A program made the translations under genes and the position numbers. Below, piece by piece: positions 1 to 6,997 of a stretch of 21,713 bases of DNA. Numbering within the stretch: the first letter of the stretch is position 1; every line of letters starts with the position of its first letter. The DNA is from Solirubrobacterales bacterium 70-9. GTDB lineage: Bacteria; Actinomycetota; Thermoleophilia; Solirubrobacterales; 70-9. The notes under the pieces are model-generated. The model made no database searches. It was not told the origin of the DNA and saw only the letters and a list, made by a program, of their open reading frames with translations. The DNA lies in NCBI GenBank assembly GCA_001898095.1, contig MKSH01000268.1, positions 9,108 to 30,820 on the forward strand. The letters run 5' to 3'.

Positions 1-642
1 GCCCTGGTGATCTGGGGGCTGGTCTTCGTGCTCGGCCTGCAGTGCGGGATCGAGGGCGCCTACCTGCTGCGCGCCAACGGCGCCCCCGCCTACGCGGGCG
101 TCTTCTCGGCCTGGTGCGACCTGCGCGAGATCCTGCCCTACGCCTTCGGCTACATGCTGGCGGCCAAGGTGGGGACCGGGATCGTCGCCGAGCTCGGCGC
201 GATGCGGATCTCCGACGAGATCGACGCGCTCGAGGTGATGGGCGTGCCGCCGGTCACCTTCCTCTGCGCGACCCGCCTGCTGGCCGCCTGGATCGCCTTC
301 CCGTTCATGTACCTGGTGGCGATCGGGATCATGTACCTGGCCTCCTACGTCGCCGTGGTCAAGCAGATCGGCGACGCCTCCTCGGGCGGCTACCTGCTGA
401 TCTTCTGGCAGTTCCAGAATCCGCCGGACGTCATCTTCAGCCTGATCAAGGGCATGGTGATGGCGACCGCGATCGTGCTGGTCGGCTGCTACTACGGCTA
501 CACCGCTTCAGGAGGACCTGTGGGGGTGGGGACCGCGACGGCGAAGTCGATGGTCCTGAACATCGTCTTAGTCCACATCATCGGCATGCTTGGGACCCTT
601 GTCTTCTGGGGAGCCAACCCGAGGGCACCGATAGGAGGGTGA
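1..642 (+). CDS. MlaE/YrbE-type ABC permease, 5' partial
   Basis: Integral membrane permease of the MlaE/YrbE family, which pairs with an MlaF-like ATPase to move phospholipids or other lipids with MCE proteins. The reading frame is open from base 1, so the N-terminus lies outside the window; 213 residues are visible, against about 250-260 for a full protein. The family hallmark is present: AKVGTGIVAELGAMRISDEI followed by DALEVMG (nt 169-243), the cytoplasmic coupling segment that contacts the ATPase. Several hydrophobic stretches follow, ending in VLNIVLVHIIGMLGTLVFW. Its TGA stop at 640-642 is one base before the ATPase GTG, with the AGGAGGG ribosome site (633-639) inside its last codons, so the two are probably translationally coupled. 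No MCE gene is visible here; it may lie upstream. The family assignment is firm; the transported lipid is unknown. Confidence 0.9.
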   Translation, partial: ALVIWGLVFVLGLQCGIEGAYLLRANGAPAYAGVFSAWCDLREILPYAFGYMLAAKVGTGIVAELGAMRISDEIDALEVMGVPPVTFLCATRLLAAWIAFPFMYLVAIGIMYLASYVAVVKQIGDASSGGYLLIFWQFQNPPDVIFSLIKGMVMATAIVLVGCYYGYTASGGPVGVGTATAKSMVLNIVLVHIIGMLGTLVFWGANPRAPIGG

Positions 643-643
643 C

Positions 644-1678
644 GTGACGCGCAACGACGAGGAAGAGCGCTTCAACGAGATCGAGGAGGAGCAGTACGAG
701 GCGGAGGCGGAAACCAGCGCCGAGCTGGCGGCCACCGAATCGGAGGCTCCGCCGGCCGCGGATGCGCCGACGCCGGCCAGTCACCCGCAGAGCGCCACCG
801 ACGAGGGCCCCTACGTGAGCGAGGATGGCGCCCTGATGGGCCGCGACTTCGTCATCCCCGGGGTCGACCCGCGCGAGCACGACCCGTACCGCTTCCACAC
901 CGGCCGCAAGCGCGACCACGGCGGCGAGGACGCGATCGAGATCATCGACCTGGTCAAACAGTTCGGCCGCGCCCGCATCCTCAACGGCTTGAACCTCGGG
1001 CTGCCGGAGAACCAGGTCTCGATGGTGCTCGGCCCGTCGGGCACCGGCAAGAGCGTGCTGATCAAGCACATCGTCGGGCTGCTCTATCCGGACTCGGGCG
1101 ACGTCCTCGTGCACGGCGAATCGATCCCGAACATGACCGACGACGAACTGTTCGAGGTGCGCAAAAAGTTCGGCCTGCTCTTCCAGGACGGGGCGCTCTT
1201 CGGTTCGATGAACATCTACGACAACGTCGCCTTCCCGCTGCGCCAGCACACCGACAAAGGCGAGGAAGAGATCGGCGAGATCGTCAACCGGAGGCTGAAA
1301 GAGGTAGGCCTCTCGGAGGCGACCTACAAGATGCCGAACGAGCTCTCGGGCGGGATGCGCAAGCGCGCCGGATTCGCCCGGGCGCTGGTGCTGGAACCGG
1401 CGATCGTGATGTTCGACGAGCCCGACTCGGGCCTCGACCCGGTCCGCACGGCGCTGCTCTGCGAGCTGATCCGCGAGATCCACGCCGAGAACGGCGGCTG
1501 CTACCTGGTGATCTCGCACGACCTCAACACGGCGCGGCGGATCGCCGACTTCATCGCCGTGCTCTGGAGCGGCAAGATCGTCGAGTCGGGACCGAAAGAA
1601 GAAGTGTTCGACTCGTCCAACCCGTTCGTCAATCAGTTCCTCCACGCGGACGTCAGCGGCCCGCTCTCGATGGATTAG
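644..1678 (+). CDS. MlaF/Mkl-like ABC transporter ATP-binding protein with acidic N-terminal extension
   Basis: ATPase subunit that should power the MlaE-like permease just upstream. Visible motifs: Walker A GPSGTGKS (130-137), Q-loop around LLFQDGALF (Q181), signature LSGGMRKRAGFARAL (from 234), Walker B IVMFDEPDSGLDP (254-266) and H-loop SHD (H292). LSGGMRKR rather than LSGGQ-QR is typical of MlaF/Mkl ATPases of the MCE systems. The 344-residue length exceeds the usual 250-280 because about 95 residues precede the ABC domain. The first 60 of these are very rich in Glu, Ala and Pro, with no predicted fold I recognise; this resembles the extended Mkl proteins of Actinobacteria. The GTG start is supported by the AGGAGGG site four bases upstream. 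The stop is six bases before the MMPL gene. Confidence 0.9.
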   Translation: MTRNDEEERFNEIEEEQYEAEAETSAELAATESEAPPAADAPTPASHPQSATDEGPYVSEDGALMGRDFVIPGVDPREHDPYRFHTGRKRDHGGEDAIEIIDLVKQFGRARILNGLNLGLPENQVSMVLGPSGTGKSVLIKHIVGLLYPDSGDVLVHGESIPNMTDDELFEVRKKFGLLFQDGALFGSMNIYDNVAFPLRQHTDKGEEEIGEIVNRRLKEVGLSEATYKMPNELSGGMRKRAGFARALVLEPAIVMFDEPDSGLDPVRTALLCELIREIHAENGGCYLVISHDLNTARRIADFIAVLWSGKIVESGPKEEVFDSSNPFVNQFLHADVSGPLSMD

Positions 1679-1684
1679 CCATAT

Positions 1685-4219
1685 ATGGGGCGACGGCGCC
1701 CGTTCGGGGCGATCGCCGCGTGGTCGGTGCGCCATGCCCGCGCGGTGCTGGCACTCGCCGGGGTGATCGCCGTCGCCGCGGCGGTCGGCGCGACCCAGGT
1801 CGACACCGACGCCGGTCTATCTACTCTGGTCGGGGTGGGTGATCCGACCTACGAGGCGACCCAGCGGGCGCGCTCCGAGTTCGGCGAAGAACCGGTGGTC
1901 GTGCTGGTCAAGGAGAGCCTGCCGAAGCTGCTCGGGAGCAAGGACCTGCTGCGGCTGCTGCGACTCGAGGGCTGCCTCTCGGGGAAAGTGCCGCCGGGGG
2001 CGGATCCGCTCCCGGGGGCCTGTGAAGGGATCGCCGCGATGAAGCCGGTCACCTTCCTCGCCGGCCCGGCCACCTTTCTGAACGAGGCGGTGGTGCAGAT
2101 CGGCGAACAGCTCGAACGCCTCTCCCGGAGCCTGTCGCAGGCGCAGTTCCAGGAATACCTGTTGCAGGTGGCGACGAAGTACGGGATCACCTCGGCGCCC
2201 TCGATCGAGAACGAAGAATTCGTCTCCACGGTCGTCTTCGACCTGGCCAAGGCGCGGGGCACGCCGAAGGCGCGGCTCGCCTACCTGTTCCCGAACTCCC
2301 ACTCGGCCCAGATCGTGATCCGGCTGAAACCCGATCTGAGCGAAGCCGAGCGCCACCGGGCGATCGGCCTGATCAAGGAAGCGGTGGGCGAAACGACCCC
2401 GCGCAAGGCCTGCGCCGCCGAAGAAGGCGGCAAGGCGGAACCGTGCTTCGCCCTCGCCGACGGCGAATATGTGGTGACCGGCGCCCCGGTCGTCGTCGAT
2501 GCCGTCGCCCGTGCCCTGAAGGACGCACTGCTGATCCTCTTCGGCGTCGCCGTCGTGGTGATGGCGGTGGTCCTCCTCCTCGCCTTCCGCAGCCGCATGC
2601 GCCTACTCCCGCTGGCCCTTGCCCTCGCGTCCGCGGCCCTCGTCTTCGGCCTCCTGACCCTGGTCGGCGGCTCCCTGACGATGGCCTCGGTGGCGGTCCT
2701 CCCGATCCTGATCGGGCTCGCCGTCGATTACGCGATCCAGTTCCAGGCGCGCCTCGACGAGGTACGGGCGACCGGGGCGACGGGCGAGGCGGCCGCCCGG
2801 ACCGCCGCGAACCTCTCGGGTCCCACGATCGCCACCGCGTGCCTCGCCACGGCCGCCGGCTTCCTCGTGCTCCTGCTCAGCCCGACCCCGATGGTCCGCG
2901 GCTTCGGCGTCCTCCTGGTGGTGGGCGTCCTTCTGGCCTTCGTCCTGGTGATGACCGCGGGGTTCGCCGCCCTGGGCTTGCGTCGCACTGCGTCCCCCGT
3001 GAGCGCCCCTGCGGGGGGGTGGCGCCGGCGGGGGGACCATCCCGAGGAAGCTTTAGCTACCGGAGGGATGGTGGGCCCCGCCGGTGACAGGACCCGCCCG
3101 CCCGAGCGCGCCCGCCCGCTTGCCGGCCTTGTCACCTTCTCGATCAACCGACCAGCCGTCGTCCTGATCGTCGGAGTCGCGCTGGCCGCGATCGGGTGGG
3201 GGGTGGGAACCCAGATCGACACCGTCAGCGAAGTTCGCCAACTCGCCCCGCATTCGCTCGGCGCGGTCGAAGACCTGAACGCCTACGAGCAGGCGACCGG
3301 CACCACCGGCAGCCTCGAAGTCCTGGTCGAAGCCCCCGACCTGACCGACCCGGCGACCGTGGAATGGATGGCGGGCTTCAAGCGTCGCGTCCTCAGGTCC
3401 GACGACGTCACCGCCGGCCCGGCGCTCTCCGACTTCCTCACCCGCGGCGAAGGCAAGGTGACGAAGTCGGGCATCGAAGCGACCCTGCAGGCGCTCTCGG
3501 CGTACTCGCTGCGCCAGGTGGCGCCGATCGATCCGAAGACCGGCAAGATCGGTCACGTGGCGCTGCTCAGCTTCGGGATCAGCTCGCAGACGCTGGCCGA
3601 ACAGCAGCAGCTGCTGGACAGCGTGCGCGCCCAGGTCGGGAACCCGCCCGCGGGGGTGGTGGTGCGGCTCGCGGGGCTGCCGGTGGTCGCCGCCGAAGCG
3701 GCCTCCGAGCTCTCCTCCAGCCGCTACTGGCTCGCCCTCGCCGGGCTCGGTACCGTCGCCCTCGTCCTGCTGGCGCTGCTGCGCTCGTTCCGCCGCGCGC
3801 TCGTGCCGCTGCTGCCGACCGTGCTCGCCACCGGCTGGGCCTCGTTGCTGATCTGGCTGACCGGCATCCCGCTGAACCCGATGTCGGCGGCGCTGGGGGC
3901 ACTGACGATCGCGATCGCGACCGAGTTCGCGGTGATCCTCTGCGGCCGCTTCGAGCAGGAGCGCTCGGTCGGCGCCGACGCCCCGAGCGCGCTCCGCCGC
4001 GCCTATGCGCGGACCGGCGCCGCGGTGCTCGCCTCCGGGCTGACCGCGATCGCCGGGTTCGCCGTCCTCGTCGCCTCCGACGTCCAGATGCTGCGGGACT
4101 TCGGCGCGGTCACCGTGATCGACCTCGCCGCCGCGCTGCTCGGGGTGATCGTGATCCTGCCCGCGACGCTGATCCTGCTGGAGCGCCGCGGCGGGGCCGA
4201 GGCGGGGGAGGCGGCGTGA
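1685..4219 (+). CDS. MMPL/RND-superfamily (HAE3-type) transporter
   Basis: An 844-residue exporter with two similar halves. Each half has one membrane helix, a large extracytoplasmic loop and a five-helix bundle. The first helix is near residues 19-37 (VLALAGVIAVAAAVGA). The first bundle carries GLAVDYAIQFQARLDE around residue 345, the Asp-containing segment typical of proton-coupled MMPL/HAE3 pumps. The equivalent place in the second half reads AIATEFAVILCGRFEQE, so Asp is replaced by Glu. The halves are joined by a hydrophilic linker of about 45 residues (around 433-480) encoded by DNA containing an imperfect palindrome (3025-3084) and a rare TTA codon. The family moves lipids, hopanoids or other hydrophobic molecules. 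Lying behind an MlaE/MlaF pair, it probably handles envelope lipids; the substrate cannot be read from the sequence. ATG at 1685 has no clear ribosome site, suggesting coupling to the upstream gene. The stop overlaps the next gene's GTG (GTGA). Confidence 0.88.
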   Translation: MGRRRPFGAIAAWSVRHARAVLALAGVIAVAAAVGATQVDTDAGLSTLVGVGDPTYEATQRARSEFGEEPVVVLVKESLPKLLGSKDLLRLLRLEGCLSGKVPPGADPLPGACEGIAAMKPVTFLAGPATFLNEAVVQIGEQLERLSRSLSQAQFQEYLLQVATKYGITSAPSIENEEFVSTVVFDLAKARGTPKARLAYLFPNSHSAQIVIRLKPDLSEAERHRAIGLIKEAVGETTPRKACAAEEGGKAEPCFALADGEYVVTGAPVVVDAVARALKDALLILFGVAVVVMAVVLLLAFRSRMRLLPLALALASAALVFGLLTLVGGSLTMASVAVLPILIGLAVDYAIQFQARLDEVRATGATGEAAARTAANLSGPTIATACLATAAGFLVLLLSPTPMVRGFGVLLVVGVLLAFVLVMTAGFAALGLRRTASPVSAPAGGWRRRGDHPEEALATGGMVGPAGDRTRPPERARPLAGLVTFSINRPAVVLIVGVALAAIGWGVGTQIDTVSEVRQLAPHSLGAVEDLNAYEQATGTTGSLEVLVEAPDLTDPATVEWMAGFKRRVLRSDDVTAGPALSDFLTRGEGKVTKSGIEATLQALSAYSLRQVAPIDPKTGKIGHVALLSFGISSQTLAEQQQLLDSVRAQVGNPPAGVVVRLAGLPVVAAEAASELSSSRYWLALAGLGTVALVLLALLRSFRRALVPLLPTVLATGWASLLIWLTGIPLNPMSAALGALTIAIATEFAVILCGRFEQERSVGADAPSALRRAYARTGAAVLASGLTAIAGFAVLVASDVQMLRDFGAVTVIDLAAALLGVIVILPATLILLERRGGAEAGEAA
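3025..3084. repeat. Imperfect inverted repeat inside the MMPL gene linker
   Basis: Nine bases CCGGCGGGG (3025-3033) pair with CCCCGCCGG (3076-3084), and ACCATCCC (3036-3043) pairs with GGGATGGT (3065-3072). The arms are separated by 21 bases that include a TTA leucine codon. The repeat lies exactly in the segment that codes for the hydrophilic linker between the two transporter halves, where an in-frame insertion would be tolerated. I see no clear flanking duplication. It may be an inserted palindromic element or just GC-rich linker DNA. Confidence 0.5.
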
Positions 4220-4881
4220 AAGGACTCGGCAACCGCTACTCGGTCCTCGTCGGGCTGCTCTTCCTGGCGCTGATCGTGGTCGCCACCCTCCACACCCTGA
4301 ACGGAGGCGGGGAAGACACCCTCGGGCTCGACCGGCAGCCGGCCCGCTGGCCGCTGCCCGAGTTCGCCGTCCCCGCCGCCGCCGGGACGCTGGAAGGCGA
4401 CGCCAACGTCTACCAGGACGACTGCGGCAGCTCGACCCTGCCCTGCCCGGAAGACCCTCAGCGCGTTCCCGCCTGCCAGATCGCCACGCCCGGGGCGATC
4501 CGCGTCTGCGACCTCTTCGACCGGCCGCTGGTGATCTCGTTCTGGTTCGGCACCGAAAGCGGCTGCGAGCGCCAACAGGACGTGGTCAGCACGGTCGCCG
4601 CGCGGTACCGTGGACGGGTGAACTTCCTTTCGCTGGACGTCCGCGATTCGCGCGGGTCCGTTCGCGAATTGGTGCGCGAACGGGGCTGGGAGATGCCGGT
4701 CGGCTTCGACCGGGACGGCGCCGTGGCGGCGCTATACCGGGTCGGCGGCTGCCCGACCTTCGCCTACGCCTACCCCGGCGGCACGCTGCAGAGCGCCTCG
4801 ATCGGTGAACTTGGCGTCGGCGCCCTCAGCCACCATGTGGAGGAATTGCTCATCGCGACGAAGGTGGCGGAAAGGGGCTGA
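4216..4881 (+). CDS. Membrane-anchored thioredoxin-fold protein with altered active site
   Basis: A 221-residue protein with an N-terminal membrane anchor (YSVLVGLLFLALIVVATL, about 8-25) and an extracytoplasmic TlpA/ResA-like thioredoxin domain. The usual FWAxWCxxC reads FWFGTESGC here, so the first, nucleophilic cysteine is Glu114 and only Cys117 remains. The cis-proline loop is GGCPTF (Cys179-Pro180), which adds another cysteine. Four further cysteines lie between the anchor and the active site (70, 77, 87 and 98). A standard dithiol redox role is therefore doubtful; a glutathione/peroxiredoxin-like single-cysteine role or a structural role is possible. GTG at 4216 overlaps the MMPL stop by four bases, so the open frame upstream of it is only the shadow of the MMPL gene. 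Operon position suggests an envelope function linked to the transporter. Confidence 0.75.
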   Translation: MKGLGNRYSVLVGLLFLALIVVATLHTLNGGGEDTLGLDRQPARWPLPEFAVPAAAGTLEGDANVYQDDCGSSTLPCPEDPQRVPACQIATPGAIRVCDLFDRPLVISFWFGTESGCERQQDVVSTVAARYRGRVNFLSLDVRDSRGSVRELVRERGWEMPVGFDRDGAVAALYRVGGCPTFAYAYPGGTLQSASIGELGVGALSHHVEELLIATKVAERG

Positions 4882-4883
4882 GC

Positions 4884-5558
4884 ATGGCGAGCGCCGAAGG
4901 GGCACGGGTTGGGATCGGTTGGGAGCCGGCGCCGACATCGGGTTGGGTGTCGCCGCATCTGCAAGCTGAGTTCCCGGGGCTGTCGCTGGCCTCGGTCGAG
5001 GTGGACGGGCGCGTGCGCCGCAGTCCCGACCCGATCCGGCGCCGTCTGCGGGACCTCTCGAACCGGATGCGCGGCGCCGAGGCGATCCGCCTCCGCGGCC
5101 GGCCGATTCCCTGGGCTTACCGGGTCTTCTACCGCCAGATCGGCCTCGATCCCGACCGCGACCGGACCCCGATCGAGCAGCTGGTGCTGGAACGACTCCA
5201 CGACGGCGGCTTCCGCCCGCGCGGACTGCCCACCGACGCGCTGACGATCGCCACGGTCGAGACCGGCGTCGCGCTGCGGGTCTTCGACGCCGACCGGCTC
5301 GAGGGCGAGCTCTGCATCCGCGATGCCGCCCCCGGCGAGGCGCTGCCCGGGCGCCGCTCGGAGCTCGCCCGCGGCACCCTCACGATCGCCGACGAGAGCG
5401 GCCCGGTCGGGCTCCTCTTCGGGCCCACGGCGGCGGGCCGCGAGGTCGATCGCGACAGTCGCCGGATCACGATCGCCGCGGTCGGCGTCGGCGCGGTGCC
5501 GACGATCGCTGTTGAGGAGGCGTTATGGATTGCCGCCTCGGCCCTCGAGGCGGCTTAG
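4884..5558 (+). CDS. Stand-alone B3/4-domain protein (PheRS beta-like, COG3382 type)
   Basis: A 224-residue protein resembling the free-standing B3/B4 domain proteins related to the tRNA-editing module of phenylalanyl-tRNA synthetase beta chains. Family-like segments are IPWAYRVFYRQIGLDPDRDR, then TPIEQLVLERL, the central ALTIATVETGVALRVFDADR, ELCIRDAAPGE, and the C-terminal ITIAAVGVGAVPTIAVEEAL. Length fits the family. By analogy it may deacylate mischarged tRNA or bind nucleic acid or amino acids, but the function of stand-alone members is not established. The ATG start is three bases after the previous stop, with AAAGGGG just upstream. Its TAG stop forms part of the TAGAAT -10 box of the following gene. 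Near the end it has a TTA codon (5522-5524), rare in this genome. I am fairly sure of the family, not of the function. Confidence 0.75.
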   Translation: MASAEGARVGIGWEPAPTSGWVSPHLQAEFPGLSLASVEVDGRVRRSPDPIRRRLRDLSNRMRGAEAIRLRGRPIPWAYRVFYRQIGLDPDRDRTPIEQLVLERLHDGGFRPRGLPTDALTIATVETGVALRVFDADRLEGELCIRDAAPGEALPGRRSELARGTLTIADESGPVGLLFGPTAAGREVDRDSRRITIAAVGVGAVPTIAVEEALWIAASALEAA

Positions 5559-5561
5559 AAT
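5556..5561 (+). promoter_or_regulatory. -10 box TAGAAT for the gene at 5568, likely leaderless
   Basis: TAGAAT ends six bases before the ATG at 5568, the distance expected between a -10 hexamer and the transcription start, so the mRNA would begin at or next to the start codon. There is no ribosome-binding site before this ATG. The first three bases are the stop codon of the upstream gene. No convincing -35 box is seen. Confidence 0.5.
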
Positions 5562-5567
5562 CTGCCT

Positions 5568-6200
5568 ATGCCGGATCTGCTCGACCGGGGGGAGGTCAAC
5601 CCTCTGTCCTTTGTCACCCAGAGGGTGACAAAGGACAGAGGGTTGGAGGTCGAGCGCGCCGCGCGCGCGGAGCTGCGCCGGCAGATCGGCAGGCTCGAGC
5701 GGGAGCTCGGGGATCTGGTCGCCGAGGGGCTGGGGCGGGTGCAGGTCCCGCACCGGGTCGAGGCCGCGGGGCCGGCCCGGGTGCTCGACCTCGGCGGGCT
5801 TGAGCGCGTTCGCGACGCGCTCGCCATCCGGATCGCCGAGGCGCATCGCGTCCTCGCCGAGCGGGCCTTCGTCGAGGAGGCCAACCGCGAACTTCTCCGT
5901 GACCTGCTCGCCGCCCCGGAGCGCCACCGCTGGGTCCGCGTCAGCCGCGCCGACGTGGGCGAGCCCGGCTGCGGCCACTGGCACTCGCGCCCCGTCCTCG
6001 GACCGCTCGGGATGCTGATGGGGTGGTGGCGGGTCAAGGTCTCATCGGGATGCCCGCGAGACGGGCGGCTGGCGGCCGCGTCTCACACCCGGACGAGAGG
6101 CCACCGGCGCCGTGGGGCAAAGCCCCGCTGGCCGAGCTGGCGATCTTCGCCGGGATCGTCTGCCTCGCGATCGGCATCTTCGGCTCGCACGAGACGATGA
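5568..6200 (+). CDS. Unrecognised protein with coiled N-terminal half and CxHxH motif; 3' end uncertain
   Basis: I do not recognise this family. Residues 1-10 are followed by an 18-residue segment encoded by the 54-bp palindromic element. After it comes an Arg/Glu-rich helical stretch (ARAELRRQIGRLERELGDL), a helical middle, and a conserved-looking end with CGHWH, GMLMGWWRVK and SSGCP, where Cys, two His and a later Cys could bind a metal. Removing the insertion joins GEV directly to ERAARAEL in the same frame, so the ancestral gene lacked it. After SSGCP (about nt 6053) the frame runs on for some 48 codons of Arg/Ser-rich sequence that overlaps the next gene and looks non-coding. The natural stop was probably near 6060 and has been lost or frameshifted. 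The ATG is chosen from the -10 box six bases upstream (leaderless). Confidence 0.6.
   Translation: MPDLLDRGEVNPLSFVTQRVTKDRGLEVERAARAELRRQIGRLERELGDLVAEGLGRVQVPHRVEAAGPARVLDLGGLERVRDALAIRIAEAHRVLAERAFVEEANRELLRDLLAAPERHRWVRVSRADVGEPGCGHWHSRPVLGPLGMLMGWWRVKVSSGCPRDGRLAAASHTRTRGHRRRGAKPRWPSWRSSPGSSASRSASSARTRR
5591..5651. mobile_element. Perfect palindromic mini-element with 7-bp direct duplication, inserted in frame
   Basis: Two perfectly complementary 22-base arms (5598-5619 and 5623-5644) surround a three-base centre, AGA. The arms begin AACCCTCTGTCC and end in the reverse complement. The palindrome is flanked by identical GGAGGTC copies at 5591-5597 and 5645-5651, which look like a target-site duplication. 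One copy plus the 47-bp palindrome is 54 bp, exactly 18 codons, and the host reading frame stays open. It codes for NPLSFVTQRVTKDRGLEV within the protein. Its sequence is much less GC-rich than its surroundings. It has no coding capacity of its own, so it would have to be moved in trans. Confidence 0.75.
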
Positions 6201-6469
6201 TCGGCGTCGGCGTCGGCCTCGCCGGGGTCGGCGGCATGGAGGTGGCGATCCGCGAGCACTTCGCCGGCTACCGCTCACACACGACGCTGCTCGCGGGCTT
6301 CGTCTTCGTCGTCGTGACCGGCCTGCTGTTCTACGTGGCCGGGATGGTGCTGGCCTACGCGCTGCCGATCGGCGCCGCCTGCTTCGCGGTCGCCTTCTAC
6401 CTGGCCCGCCGCGCATTCCAGCGCGCTTCCGGAGGCATGAGCTTCCGGATCGGCGGAATGCGCGGCTAG
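6050..6469 (+). CDS. Small integral membrane protein, unknown function
   Basis: About 139 residues with a charged, proline-rich N-terminus of about 28 residues and then three to four membrane helices: AELAIFAGIVCLAIGIF, TMIGVGVGLAGVGGMEVAI, LLAGFVFVVVTGLLFYVAGM and LPIGAACFAVAFYLARRAF. I do not recognise a family. Two starts are possible: GTG at 6023 or ATG at 6050. I prefer 6050, but the first 15 or so codons are unlike the rest (AGA, AGG, TCA), so a later start near 6100 cannot be excluded. It overlaps the apparent 3' end of the preceding gene by up to 150 bases in another frame. The gene ends tail-to-tail with the IHF gene 24 bases away. Confidence 0.65.
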   Translation: MPARRAAGGRVSHPDERPPAPWGKAPLAELAIFAGIVCLAIGIFGSHETMIGVGVGLAGVGGMEVAIREHFAGYRSHTTLLAGFVFVVVTGLLFYVAGMVLAYALPIGAACFAVAFYLARRAFQRASGGMSFRIGGMRG

Positions 6470-6497
6470 CCAGGCTCTGGGGCCGCCTTGGGGCTAG
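6466..6497. terminator. Hairpin holding both convergent stop codons
   Basis: CTAGCC (6466-6471) pairs with GGCTAG (6492-6497), and AGGC (6472-6475) pairs with GCCT (6485-6488). The left arm contains the TAG stop of the plus-strand gene and the right arm the TAG stop of the minus-strand gene. No T-run follows on either side, so it is at best a weak or factor-assisted bidirectional terminator. Confidence 0.4.
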
Positions 6498-6862
6498 ACC
6501 AGGGCGCCGCGGGGGGCGCCGGAGGTACGAGCGGCAAGCTCGGTGGAGAGGATGGAGCGCTGTCGGGGGGTGAGGGTGCCGAGCTGCTTGTTCTCGCTCA
6601 GCGACAGGGGCATGAGGAACTTGCGGGCGCGGGTGCGGCCCCAGCGACGCTGGCTGGTGAGAAGCTCGGAGATGGTCATGCTCTCGGTCTGCCAGGGGCA
6701 ATCGCGGACGACCTCGGCAGGATCGAGGTCACCGCGCGCCACCGCGCGCTTCAGCTCGGCCCGGGCCAGGCGCACGGAGTTCGCCCGTTCGAGCGCCCTC
6801 ATGTGCTGAGGCGGCTCTGGAGTTGCGGTCATCGGTGCGGGTGCCATTGCGGCAGCGTCCAC
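6494..6862 (-). CDS. Actinobacterial-type integration host factor (mIHF) relative
   Basis: A 122-residue basic protein resembling the single-chain actinobacterial IHF, a nucleoid DNA-binding and bending protein with an S13-like helix-two-turns-helix fold. The match runs from RALERANSVRLARAELKRAV (22-41) through MTISELLTSQRRWGRTRARK (62-81) to LGTLTPRQRSILSTEL (94-109), in the same order and spacing as the family's N-terminal helix, G-R-RA DNA-binding loop and terminal helix. It has an extra N-terminal tail of about 20 residues and replaces the usual GVGK turn with RWGR, so it is a divergent member. GTG at 6862 is preferred over the upstream TTG (6880) because AGGGAGGAG lies between them at good ribosome-site distance. 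It has its own promoter and a leader of about 130 bases. Confidence 0.65.
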   Translation of the reverse strand: MDAAAMAPAPMTATPEPPQHMRALERANSVRLARAELKRAVARGDLDPAEVVRDCPWQTESMTISELLTSQRRWGRTRARKFLMPLSLSENKQLGTLTPRQRSILSTELAARTSGAPRGALV

Positions 6863-6991
6863 GGGGACTCCTCCCTTCAAAAGGAATCGTTAACTGGGTG
6901 GTCTCGTCGTCAGCTCCACCGAGGTGCCCTGCCAACTTTGCGAACCCGACGGGGTGGTGGCCCTGTCGTCCTCTTAGGTGGCGGCGACGAG
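6863..6991 (-). promoter_or_regulatory. Structured leader RNA of the IHF gene
   Basis: Between the predicted transcription start (about 6991) and the GTG, the minus strand can fold into a nested structure. An outer helix pairs CTCGTCG with CGACGAG; inside it CCACC pairs with GGTGG and GAGG with CCTC, separated by a UAA bulge, enclosing a further CCC/GGG hairpin and the sequence TTCGCAAAGTTGGCAGGGC. The AGGGAGGAG ribosome site follows the structure. CGCAAAG recalls the core of c-di-GMP-I riboswitches, but the rest of that consensus is not convincingly present, so I do not name a class. Confidence 0.35.
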
Positions 6992-6997
6992 GAGACG

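Noticed and set aside
578..1735. Minus-strand frame of 385 codons opposite the ABC ATPase
   Set aside because: The plus strand has all ATPase motifs in order; the minus frame has none.
3196..4215. Upstream extension of the thioredoxin-like gene
   Set aside because: The extension is Arg/Pro-rich shadow of the MMPL gene; GTG at 4216 starts a clean membrane anchor.
5525..5803. Small frame starting at ATG 5525 behind GAGGAGG
   Set aside because: The GAGGAGG is coding sequence of the B3/4 gene (Glu-Glu-Ala); the downstream frame is low-complexity and overlaps the better-supported gene at 5568.
6863..6991. c-di-GMP-I riboswitch call for the IHF leader
   Set aside because: Only the CGCAAAG core and a few neighbouring bases agree; the GNRA-loop stem and closing helix of that class are not evident, so only a generic structured leader is reported.
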